Position numbers and translations under genes: made by a program. Shown piece by piece: positions 51,222 through 59,121 of a stretch of 64,000 nucleotides of DNA. The DNA comes from CAYQJL01 sp964573295 (GTDB lineage Bacteria > Eisenbacteria > RBG-16-71-46 > CAIMUX01 > WJJG01): NCBI GenBank assembly GCA_964573295.1, contig CAZNJE010000019.1, forward strand, positions 10,758 to 74,757, in the 5' to 3' direction. Below the pieces are notes generated by a model, which worked only from the letters and a program-made list of their open reading frames with translations, was not told the DNA's origin and ran no database searches. The first letter of the stretch is position 1; each line of letters begins with the position of its first letter.

Positions 51222-53918
51222 ATGATGGCACCTTGCGCGAGTTCAAGGGATCTCTTGCCCCGTTGGGCGAACCCTCGTTCCAGTCTCGGCCGTCACGCTG
51301 CCTCTCTTGTGAGGGCCACGCTGCTCATGCTCGCCATCGCCGGCGTTGGAGGACTTGCTGAGGTGACTCACGCCGATACGGTTCTCGTCTTGCCCGATGG
51401 CACCGGTGATTTCCCCACGATCGAGGCTGCCATTGACGCATCGGCCGATGGCGACACGATCCTCCTCGGCGACGGCGGGTTTCATGGGCCCGGCAATCGC
51501 GACGTCTCGTTTCAAGGCAAGGCCGTCACGGTTCGCTCGGCGGGAGGCGCCCCACAGGCCTGCACGATCTTCTGCAATGGATCGGTAAACGAACCGCACC
51601 GGGGCTTCCTGTTCACGAACGACGAGCCGCCGGGCGCCGTGTTGCAGGATGTCACCATCACGGGGGGCTGCGCGCTCCAGGGCGGTGCCGTGCATGTCTT
51701 CGATGGGGCCACCCCCACGATCGTTGGCTGCGTTTTCCGAGGCAATCAAGCGTCGGGTGGCCAGCATGGCGGCGGGGCCGTCTGCGCCACCTACAGCACA
51801 CGGATTGAGGATTGCCTGTTTGAGAACAATGTGGGCAGGAGCGGCGGCGGTCTGCTCCTCCGATCGGGAGGCGGGGTCATCGTCACGGGGTGCACCTTCC
51901 GCAACAACGAGGCCACCGCCCACGGCGGCGCCATCTACTATGCCGCACACCCTCGCGTAGAAGGGTGTCTCTTCATCGGCAACTGGGCCGGCGGTGATGG
52001 CGGTGCCCTTTATGGCGGGACCATTGATCTGGGTGGCTCAACATTCGCCGGCAACATCGCTGGTGGAGGCGCAGGCGCGCTCTCGATCGTCAACTCTGGC
52101 AATTCCATGGTCGGCTCCACCACGATCACGCACAACACGAGCGGTTCGGGCGGCTCGGTTCGTCTCGGACCGACGTCCTTCACCGAGTTCAACAATGTCA
52201 TCATTGCCTTCGATACAGTCGGGCGAGCCGTGGCCGTCTCGCAGGTTCCGCCGCTGTTCTTCTGCAGCGACCTGTATGGCAATGCCGGTGGGGACTGGGT
52301 GGGACCAATCGAGGAGCAACTGGGCGAGAACGGCAATATCGCGCTGGATCCGCTCCTGTGCGGCCCGGCGTGGGAGGACTTCGGTCTGCGCGCAGACTCG
52401 CCCTGTAGGCCCTTCAGCGATCCAAATCCCGCCTGCGGGGCCATCGGCGCCCATCCGGTGGGGTGTCAGATGAGTGAGGCGGCTTGTTGCATGGGTACGG
52501 ACTGCGAGGTGCTGACCGCCGAGGCGTGCTATCTGGCAGAGGGCGTTTGGCGGCCCGGCATCGAGACCTGCGATCCCAATCCCTGCGATGCCGACACGAT
52601 TCTGGTGCGGCCGGATGGCTCTGGGGATGTTCCCTACGTCCAGGAAGCGCTCGACTACATCGGCGAGGGCGGAACGATCCTGCTGGCCGACGGGGTCTTC
52701 GGAGGCTTCGGCAATCGCGACCTCGATTTCCACGGCAAGGCGGTCACGCTCAAGTCCCAATCCGGTTCCGCAGACGAATGTGTGATCGACTGCTCCGGTA
52801 GCGCCGCCGATCCGCACCGCGCCATTGAATTCTTCGATGCCGATCAACAAACCCGTCTCGAGGCCATTGGTTTCCGGGGTGGTTTCGCCAACCGGGGCGG
52901 GGCGATCTACTGCCGGAACGGTAGCTCACCCACAATCTCGGGCTGTAAGTTCGAGAACAACACCGCCACGTTCCGAGGGGGCGCGGTCTACGTGGATCAG
53001 GGCTCGCCGCGCATCGAGGCATGCACATTCGTGAGCAATCAGTCCGCTGGAGACGGTGGAGCCATCCATTTCACCGTCGGTAGCCACGTAGACCTGGCAG
53101 ACTGCCGATTCGAGAGCAACCTGGCGGGGGGCCTGGGAGGCGGTGCCCACATCCATGCCTACTGTGATGGTGAGTTGGTCCGGTGCACGCTTCTCGGCAA
53201 TCAAGCCTCTGGAGGTGGGGGCCTTTTCCTGGACGGATCGATCCACCTGGAGCGCTGTACCTTCTACGCGAATGATTCTGACGAGGGCAGCGCGGTTGGC
53301 GTCGGCGCAAGTGCCGAGTTGACGATGGACCACAGCATTCTGGCGTTTGGGAGCGGGAGCCCCCCAGTGGCCTGCGCCTCCGGGGGGGCGCCGGTGATGG
53401 CCGCATGCTGCGACCTCTATGGCAATCAGGGTGGCGATTGGGTCGGTTGCGTGGAAGAGCTCGCCGGTCAGTTCGGCAATTTCTCGGACGATCCTCTCTT
53501 CTGCGAGCCCCTCGAAGGCAATCTCTATCTGCACGAGGACTCGCCGTGCGCAAATGCGCCCGAATGCGGCTTGGTGGGAGCCTATAGTGTGGGCTGCGGC
53601 TTCAGCGATGTCCCAGAGAGTCATCCGCCGGTGCCTCATCCTGAGTTCCGCCTAGGGCCTTCGCCCACGACCGGCAGGGTCGTGCTGGAGTGCGTGCTTG
53701 GTCCGCAAGCAGAGTCGAAGCCCGTGACCTTGCGAATCTTCGACGCCACGGGACGCCGCGTGGTGACCCTGCTCGATCTGCCTCACGCGAAGCGTGTGCA
53801 TCGAGTGGTTTGGGATGGCAGGCTCGAGGGCGGCATCCCCGCACCGGCGGGCGTCTACTACGCGAGACTCGCAGCCGCCGGTTGGGAAGACCGGCGCTCG
53901 ATCCTGCTGCTCCGCTGA
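51222..53918 (+). CDS. Secreted double parallel beta-helix protein with FlgD-like tail
   Basis: GGGGG lies 5 nt before the ATG. The 898-residue product has an export segment and two homologous right-handed beta-helix modules. Module 1 is about residues 50-410 (VLVLPDGTGDFPTIEAAID) and module 2 is about 460-785 (ILVRPDGSGDVPYVQEALD). Both carry GNRD...GKAVT and rungs such as GGAIY and GCTFRNN. Between them is a Cys-rich module (CCMGTDCEVLTAEAC). The tail is FlgD-like (IFDATGRRVVTLL, PAGVYYARLAA) ending SILLLR. Beta-helix proteins often bind or cleave polysaccharide, but no catalytic set is evident. The two modules point to internal duplication. Confidence 0.87.
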   Translation: MMAPCASSRDLLPRWANPRSSLGRHAASLVRATLLMLAIAGVGGLAEVTHADTVLVLPDGTGDFPTIEAAIDASADGDTILLGDGGFHGPGNRDVSFQGKAVTVRSAGGAPQACTIFCNGSVNEPHRGFLFTNDEPPGAVLQDVTITGGCALQGGAVHVFDGATPTIVGCVFRGNQASGGQHGGGAVCATYSTRIEDCLFENNVGRSGGGLLLRSGGGVIVTGCTFRNNEATAHGGAIYYAAHPRVEGCLFIGNWAGGDGGALYGGTIDLGGSTFAGNIAGGGAGALSIVNSGNSMVGSTTITHNTSGSGGSVRLGPTSFTEFNNVIIAFDTVGRAVAVSQVPPLFFCSDLYGNAGGDWVGPIEEQLGENGNIALDPLLCGPAWEDFGLRADSPCRPFSDPNPACGAIGAHPVGCQMSEAACCMGTDCEVLTAEACYLAEGVWRPGIETCDPNPCDADTILVRPDGSGDVPYVQEALDYIGEGGTILLADGVFGGFGNRDLDFHGKAVTLKSQSGSADECVIDCSGSAADPHRAIEFFDADQQTRLEAIGFRGGFANRGGAIYCRNGSSPTISGCKFENNTATFRGGAVYVDQGSPRIEACTFVSNQSAGDGGAIHFTVGSHVDLADCRFESNLAGGLGGGAHIHAYCDGELVRCTLLGNQASGGGGLFLDGSIHLERCTFYANDSDEGSAVGVGASAELTMDHSILAFGSGSPPVACASGGAPVMAACCDLYGNQGGDWVGCVEELAGQFGNFSDDPLFCEPLEGNLYLHEDSPCANAPECGLVGAYSVGCGFSDVPESHPPVPHPEFRLGPSPTTGRVVLECVLGPQAESKPVTLRIFDATGRRVVTLLDLPHAKRVHRVVWDGRLEGGIPAPAGVYYARLAAAGWEDRRSILLLR

Positions 53919-53920
53919 TT

Positions 53921-53980
53921 CGGCGAGTCGGTGAGCCGGCGAGTCAGTGAGCCGGCGACTCAGTGAGTCGGCGAGTCGAG
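53921..53980. repeat. Tandem array, 16-nt unit x3.7
   Basis: Units of cggcgagtcagtgagc start 3 nt after the stop of the beta-helix gene and end 10 nt before the convergent PHP gene. Confidence 0.9.
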
Positions 53981-53990
53981 TAGGTCCGCG

Positions 53991-54998
53991 CTACCCAACC
54001 GAAGCCGGCATACTCGGGTCGACCGGTGCGTCCTCGAACATGAACAGGTCCGAGGAGCGCAGGCTACGTTCCAGGGCGCGCTCGTGTTCCAGGAAGCGCC
54101 AGACGCCCAGGCGCGCAACCTGCCGCATCAGAAGCCGGAGAGGGGCACGGAAGGGCCGATGGCCCATGACGTGCTGCGAGGAGAGCAGCCTCCGGGCGAG
54201 GCTCTCGATCCGAGGATGCCCGGAATCCATCGCTGAGGGCTTGATGTAGATGCCCCCCTGGTGGCTGAAGAGCTCATCGATGGCCGCATGCACCATCCCC
54301 AGGATCGATTGGCTGGTCATGTGGTAAGGATGCGGCTCGCAGAAGCCGCTCCACAGATTGTCCAGGAACTCGCCCGGCGTCTCGCCCACGGCCTCGGTAT
54401 AGGCCCGGCCCACATCGCCGGTATGCGTGTCGGAGTTGGCGATCAGATGCTTGCCGTTGGCCTGTGCGATGTTCTCGGTGATCTCGTTCATGAGACGGGT
54501 CCGGCCGGCATTGAGCTCCATGACATCGAAGAACTCGATCGCATCGCGCACCTTGGCCAGTTCGACCTGTCCGGCACGGATCTCGGCCTGCTCCCACCAG
54601 GTCGGGTGGTTGTAGAGCATGCGGATGCCCTCGAGCCGGCAGAAGTCGGCCAGCTCCTCGAGCGTGCGGATGCGCTCACCTACCCGAGCGTACTGATCCG
54701 GGTGCAGCCCGTAGAGGTTCACGTGGATCGTGAACCCGATGGCCGGATCCAGAAGCGCGTGCTCCACACCTGGGATGACCAGCGCCCGGTCGGCTTCGGG
54801 GAGCTCGCGCATGAGCTTCTCGTAGCCGGACATGGTCTCGTGGTCGGTCAGGGCGAAGAAGTCCATCCGCCGGTCAAGCCGAGGGTGCCCGAGAGCGTAC
54901 TCGAAGAGCTTCCGCGGCGCGTAGCGCGGGAATTCGGGCACATCGTGAGACTCGCTGGAGTGGACATGTAGGTCTGCTTTGCGTCGTGAAGTATTCAT
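53991..54998 (-). CDS. PHP-domain metal-dependent phosphoesterase
   Basis: The 335-residue cytosolic protein has the PHP metal motifs in order: DLHVHSSESHD at the N-terminus, FALTDHETMSG, MLYNHPTWWEQ, and ANSDTHTGDVG. The fold hydrolyses phosphoesters with a trinuclear metal site. Members similar to this are often annotated only as PHP proteins, and the substrate is unknown. The ATG at 54998 is chosen; an in-frame ATG lies 9 nt earlier at 55007. The leader is AT-rich with TATATT, which may be its -10. Confidence 0.88.
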   Translation of the reverse strand: MNTSRRKADLHVHSSESHDVPEFPRYAPRKLFEYALGHPRLDRRMDFFALTDHETMSGYEKLMRELPEADRALVIPGVEHALLDPAIGFTIHVNLYGLHPDQYARVGERIRTLEELADFCRLEGIRMLYNHPTWWEQAEIRAGQVELAKVRDAIEFFDVMELNAGRTRLMNEITENIAQANGKHLIANSDTHTGDVGRAYTEAVGETPGEFLDNLWSGFCEPHPYHMTSQSILGMVHAAIDELFSHQGGIYIKPSAMDSGHPRIESLARRLLSSQHVMGHRPFRAPLRLLMRQVARLGVWRFLEHERALERSLRSSDLFMFEDAPVDPSMPASVG

Positions 54999-55050
54999 GC
55001 CAGGCAATATAATCCTAGATAATTGTAACTAGTTTTGTGCTTTGTATGTC

Positions 55051-55092
55051 TTCGGTTTGCGACGCCCAGCGGCCCAGGCGCCGCAAACCGAA
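55051..55092. other. Long intergenic hairpin
   Basis: TTCGGTTTGCG (55051-55061) pairs perfectly with CGCAAACCGAA (55082-55092), with four further pairs beyond one mismatch. It lies just after the FG-GAP protein gene, in terminator position, but no T-run follows. Confidence 0.55.
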
Positions 55093-55106
55093 AGGCCTGA
55101 GTTGCA

Positions 55107-57041
55107 CTAACGTAGGAGCAGTACCCGACCCGTCCGGATCTGTTCCCCGCTACGCAGACGCGCCCAATAGACCCCCGATGCGTACCCGGTTTCCACGTCC
55201 CAGGTGACCGATGATCCGTCCACGGCCTTCCACTGCTTGATCACACGGCCGGTCGCATCCAGAATCTCAAGAGTTGTCGCGCTTCCCGCGCTCGCCGCGC
55301 TCCCCTGGCTGCCCGAGCTCCCTGCGATCCCTGTGCTCCCTATGCTCCCGGCGCTCCCCGTGAGCCCGGCGGAACTCCCCATGGTTCCGAAGGTTCCGGC
55401 TGGCAAGAGGATCTCGATCCGATCCCCGGCATAGGCCGGGTTCGGCTGGATCCTGAGTCCGCCCGGGTTCCCGTGGGCCCACTCGGGCACAGAAGCCGGA
55501 TCCATCGACTTGCGGAAGATGCCCGTGTTACGCGCATCGACGCCCCGCATCGGCCAGTCCGCCCGTCCCGGCAGAACCGCACCGGCGGTGTCCCAAGCAT
55601 AGACCCAGCCGTTCCAGGTCGCCGACACGAGCTCGTAGAGACCGTCGCCGTCGATGTCCCCAGCCGCCACGCCCGAGATCGAGGGCGCGACCATGCCGAG
55701 GGGGTAGCCGGGATGACTGGTGCCGTCGGGTGCGATGGCGTGCAGCTCACCACCCTCGGTCGACACGCACACGTCCTGGAAGCCATCATTATCAATATCG
55801 ACCACGGCGGGATATCCATGAGGCCAACCTGTCACGATATACGGCCAGCCCGGGAGTGGTGTGCCGGTGGCGAGGTCAAGGGCGTGGATCCGGTAATCGG
55901 CGCCCAAGTGGTTGTCTGTGGCAATGAGTTCAGGTTCCCCGTCGCCCGTCAGATCGCCCAGAGCAAGATAGAAGAGCTGGCTGCTGGTCGCCACCTGGAT
56001 TGGGAAGCCAGGGTAGTCGGTGCCGTCGTGGTGCGTGCATCGCGCCCACGAAGCGCCGCTGCCCCAGGAGCCGAAGATGAACTCCAGGTCGCCATCGTCG
56101 TCGAGGTCGACCGGGATCGGCGGGTTGTAGGAGCCGTAGCCGCTGGTCAGTGTCAGGAGAGTGATGGGGTATCCGGGCCGCACGTCGCCGTCGGGATCGA
56201 AGAGGTAGAGGCGGTAGACGTAGCTTTGATCGGAGATGGCGAACATCTCCTCGACGCCGTCGCCCTCGACATCGCCGAAGTAGAGGCAGACGATGTTTTC
56301 GTCAGGGCTGATGTCGGTCGTGAACTGAAGCGCCCCGGTGTGATCGAAGCCGCTCAGGCGGTAGTGGACGAAGGTGTTGCCCAGAGTGTGCGGGCCCCAG
56401 GCCTCGAGATCGCCGTCACCGTCCACGTCACCGAGGACGAAGGGCACGTCCAGGGCGTTCGAGTAGTCGTCGGGGGCGATCTGCGGGAAGTACGGCAGGT
56501 CGGTGCCGTCGAACTCCTTCCCGTTGAACGACCACATGTGGGCGCTACCGGCGTACCAGTCTCGCTCCGACCACAGGATCTCGAAATCACCGTCCGACTC
56601 GAGATCGGCCACCGAGGGCCCCGGCTTGTTGGCGGTGGTGCCGTAGCCCATGTAGATCTGCTCCTCGGTGGGCCAGCCGGGCAGGAATGTGCCGTCACCG
56701 CGCAGGCCGAAGGTATGGCCGCCGGTCAGGAAGATCTCGTCGGCCCCGTCGCCGTCGGCATCGAAGAGCGTGGGCGTGTAGGGGAAGCCCGAGCCGGGGG
56801 CCTGGAGATTGACGGGCCAGCCCTCGCGCAGGGCGCCGGTGCGCGTGTTACCCGCGCTTGATGGCGCAGGGGAAGAGACATCCAGCCCTTCGCCCACCTC
56901 TGGGGCAACGCACGTCGTGAGATCGGTCTTGGTCGATTCACTGGCACCGGCCAGGGCGGTTGGAATGAGGGTTGGAATGAGAATCGCCAACGCGAGGACT
57001 ACGCTGAGTATCGGTATCGCGGTGTTACGTGCTGTGATCAT
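55107..57041 (-). CDS. Secreted FG-GAP/VCBS-type propeller protein with FlgD-like tail
   Basis: AAAGGAGG lies 7 nt before the ATG at 57041. The 644-residue product has a signal peptide (ILSVVLALAILIPTLIPTA) and a series of FG-GAP repeats with DxDxDGxxE calcium loops, such as LFDADGDGADEIFLTGG and LGDVDGDGDLEAWGP. This predicts an integrin-like seven-bladed propeller. The FlgD-like tail is split by a Gly/Ser repeat insertion of about 35 residues before LEILDATGRVIKQW, and ends VLLLR. The longer frame upstream translates an 18-nt array before the ribosome-binding site and is not part of the protein. Likely role: surface adhesion or binding. Confidence 0.87.
   Translation of the reverse strand: MITARNTAIPILSVVLALAILIPTLIPTALAGASESTKTDLTTCVAPEVGEGLDVSSPAPSSAGNTRTGALREGWPVNLQAPGSGFPYTPTLFDADGDGADEIFLTGGHTFGLRGDGTFLPGWPTEEQIYMGYGTTANKPGPSVADLESDGDFEILWSERDWYAGSAHMWSFNGKEFDGTDLPYFPQIAPDDYSNALDVPFVLGDVDGDGDLEAWGPHTLGNTFVHYRLSGFDHTGALQFTTDISPDENIVCLYFGDVEGDGVEEMFAISDQSYVYRLYLFDPDGDVRPGYPITLLTLTSGYGSYNPPIPVDLDDDGDLEFIFGSWGSGASWARCTHHDGTDYPGFPIQVATSSQLFYLALGDLTGDGEPELIATDNHLGADYRIHALDLATGTPLPGWPYIVTGWPHGYPAVVDIDNDGFQDVCVSTEGGELHAIAPDGTSHPGYPLGMVAPSISGVAAGDIDGDGLYELVSATWNGWVYAWDTAGAVLPGRADWPMRGVDARNTGIFRKSMDPASVPEWAHGNPGGLRIQPNPAYAGDRIEILLPAGTFGTMGSSAGLTGSAGSIGSTGIAGSSGSQGSAASAGSATTLEILDATGRVIKQWKAVDGSSVTWDVETGYASGVYWARLRSGEQIRTGRVLLLR
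55280..55385. repeat. Degenerate in-frame repeat, 9/12-nt units
   Basis: Decayed units around gcgctcccc and ctgtgctccct encode a Gly-Ser-Ala-Gly-rich insertion in the FlgD-like domain of the FG-GAP protein. Confidence 0.7.
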
Positions 57042-57126
57042 GACTGAGCCTCCTTTGCGAAAGATGCTATTCCATTGTCTATCCAGAGAGAATGCGTACC
57101 GCCCAACACCTGCTACCGTCTTCTGC

Positions 57127-57306
57127 CTGGCCAGTGCCCTTTGCCTGGCCAGTGCCCTTTGCCTGGCCAGTGCCCTCTGCCTGGCCAGTGCCCTCTGCCT
57201 GGCCAGTGCCCTTTGCCTGGCCAGTGCCCTCTGCCTGGCCAATGCCCCCTGCCAAGCCAGTGTCCCCCGGCTAGCCAGTGTCCCCCGGCTAGCCAGTGTC
57301 CTCTGC
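57127..57306. repeat. Tandem array, 18-nt unit x10
   Basis: Ten units of ctggccagtgccctttgc, grading into ctagccagtgtcccccgg, lie between two minus-strand genes. Confidence 0.94.
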
Positions 57307-57328
57307 TGGGCTACCGCGTCATGTCTGA

Positions 57329-58873
57329 CTACCTGAGGAGCAGCATCTTACGTGTGTGGGAGTCGGCGGGGCCCTGGACTTCGTAGAAGTAGGCGCCCGC
57401 CGGGACCCGGCGCCCACCTCCGTCGGTGCCGTCCCAGGTGAAGCTGAAGGTGCCGGCCGCGTCGTGTCGCCGGGTCTTCTCCTGGAGGCAGCGGCCTTCC
57501 GGACTCAGAATGCGCACCGCGACGTCGCCGGCCGAGGCGATCGAGTAGCGGAACGTCGTCGCGCGATCGCCGCTGCGGAACGGATTAGGCCGGTTCTGAT
57601 GCAGCTCGAGCCACTCGCGTTGGGCGGTTTCGCGCGTACCGCCGTTGGGCAGATCACCTTCGGGAACACTGGCCATCGAGCGGGGCCGGTAGAAGATCAC
57701 CTGCCCTTGGACCGTGTAGTGCGGTTCGGTGTGGCCCGTGTAGTTGTAGTTGCAGTCGGCGCAGGTGACGCCGGGGATGCAGTCGGGGTTGTTTGGGCGG
57801 CAGTAGTTCTCGTATTCCTCGACATTGTAGTCGAACTCGGCCGGTTCACCAGGGGTGACCCAGCCGGTCACGTCCACGTCCCAGGGGTCGACCTTGTCGC
57901 CGGGGCACCAACCGGCCCGGTTGTAGGGCCAGGTGCCGCCCTGCGGGCTGCAGGTGTTCTGCGGGCAGTCGTCGCGCCAGAGGTAATGGCCATCGGGCAC
58001 ACCGTTGGTCACGATCTCGTGCCACTTGTAGGAGAACTCGGCGGCGTTGTCGGTATTGCCCTGTCCGTGACCGGTGGTGATGGCGCGGAACTTGACCGCT
58101 ACCGCTTCGCTGGGAATCTCCACGATCTGCGGATTCAGATAGCTCTCGATCGGATTCTCCGGATCGCCGTAGACCAAGTGGCCGTACTGCCACAAGTTCT
58201 CCACCCGGAAGGCTTCGAGTTCGTTCGTACCGGGAATGAAGCCGAAGCGGATCGTCACCACCCACCCGTACTCGTTGCCCATCCAGCTCTCGATGTAGTT
58301 GCTCAGCGTGACCGAGTCGTGCAGGAGCGATTCATAGTCGGTCACATCCAGGACGAACGTGCAGCTATCGGGCCGATTGCCGCCGGTGATGTCGTAGGGG
58401 GTGATCACGCGCGCGATCTCGGTGTGGATCTCTGCGCCGGTCGAGTCGATCTCCACCACCCGCAGATGCCCTAGCCGATCCCACGGATCACAATCCCCGG
58501 TCTCGGTGGGGCAGCCGATCGTGTACTCGAGCAGGATCTGGCTCCACTGCATCCACTCGGGTGGAAAGTCGAAGGTCTCGACGTGGGGGGAGGCCCAGTT
58601 GTAGAAGTCGTGATCGTAGGTGGTGATCCAGGTCGTGTCGGGCCGGGCAGGGTGGGTGCCGTGCCGGGTATGGCCACCCGAAGCTCCACCCGAATCACTG
58701 CCCGAAGCACTGCCCGAAGCACTGCGACCGAATGCGTCTCCATCTAGACGCTCGCCGTCCAGTGGTGCTCCGCCGGTCTGAGCACTGGCGGGGATGTGTG
58801 CGGTGAGGCCGAAAACGAAGAGAAGCGAGAGGGCAAGGCAGATCGGCGCGGAAAGACGGGCACGAGAATTCAT
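57329..58873 (-). CDS. PNGase F-like peptide:N-glycosidase with FlgD-like tail
   Basis: The 514-residue exported protein has a signal peptide (CLALSLLFVFGLTAHIPASA), a short Ser-Gly repeat, and the two jelly-roll domains of PNGase F (about residues 80-400). The three key acids of the flavobacterial enzyme have counterparts: Asp60 in CDPWDR, Glu118 in NYIESW and Glu206 in NAAEFSYK. The segment TWPYNRAGWCPGD is also diagnostic. PNGase F cleaves N-glycans from asparagine. The tail (HQNRPNPFRSGDRATTFRY, GAYFYEVQG, ending KMLLLR) is FlgD-like, indicating surface delivery. Activity on real glycoproteins is inferred. Confidence 0.88.
   Translation of the reverse strand: MNSRARLSAPICLALSLLFVFGLTAHIPASAQTGGAPLDGERLDGDAFGRSASGSASGSDSGGASGGHTRHGTHPARPDTTWITTYDHDFYNWASPHVETFDFPPEWMQWSQILLEYTIGCPTETGDCDPWDRLGHLRVVEIDSTGAEIHTEIARVITPYDITGGNRPDSCTFVLDVTDYESLLHDSVTLSNYIESWMGNEYGWVVTIRFGFIPGTNELEAFRVENLWQYGHLVYGDPENPIESYLNPQIVEIPSEAVAVKFRAITTGHGQGNTDNAAEFSYKWHEIVTNGVPDGHYLWRDDCPQNTCSPQGGTWPYNRAGWCPGDKVDPWDVDVTGWVTPGEPAEFDYNVEEYENYCRPNNPDCIPGVTCADCNYNYTGHTEPHYTVQGQVIFYRPRSMASVPEGDLPNGGTRETAQREWLELHQNRPNPFRSGDRATTFRYSIASAGDVAVRILSPEGRCLQEKTRRHDAAGTFSFTWDGTDGGGRRVPAGAYFYEVQGPADSHTRKMLLLR
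58689..58724. repeat. Tandem array, 12-nt unit x3, in frame
   Basis: Three cccgaagcactg-type units encode Gly-Ser-Ala-Ser repeats just after the signal peptide of the PNGase F-like protein. Confidence 0.88.
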
Positions 58874-58900
58874 GTGTCCTCCTTGAGATGCGTGGTTGGT

Positions 58901-59086
58901 TCAAGAAGGCATGATACCAAAGATGCCGGGTCTTCGCAGCGACCAGATGAGATCGCCGGCCAGGATGAGGGCACTGCCGGCGCGGAGGAGCGCCGCCAAT
59001 GTGGGGTATTGCCTGTGCGCGGAGGCCGCCGCCAACGCGGAGAGGGCCCCGACTACGGCATGGGGCCGCCGGTCAGGGGGGGGCAT
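58901..59086 (-). CDS. Possible small membrane protein
   Basis: This 61-residue frame lies 35 nt downstream of the SDR gene on the same strand. It contains a plausible membrane segment pair (VVGALSALAAAS and LLRAGSALILAGDLIW). There is no clear ribosome-binding site and I recognise no family. It could be chance in GC-rich DNA. Confidence 0.3.
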   Translation of the reverse strand: MPPPDRRPHAVVGALSALAAASAHRQYPTLAALLRAGSALILAGDLIWSLRRPGIFGIMPS

Positions 59087-59121
59087 CGGTCAGACTGGTT
59101 GAGTCGACTCGCGCCGGACGA

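Noticed and set aside
55473..56861. Plus-strand open frame of 462 codons across the FG-GAP gene
   Set aside because: It is a codon-composition shadow. The minus frame has a clear signal peptide and propeller repeats.
57042..57242. N-terminal extension of the FG-GAP gene with Ala-Arg-Gln repeats
   Set aside because: AAAGGAGG sits just before the ATG at 57041, so the 18-nt array upstream is leader, not protein.
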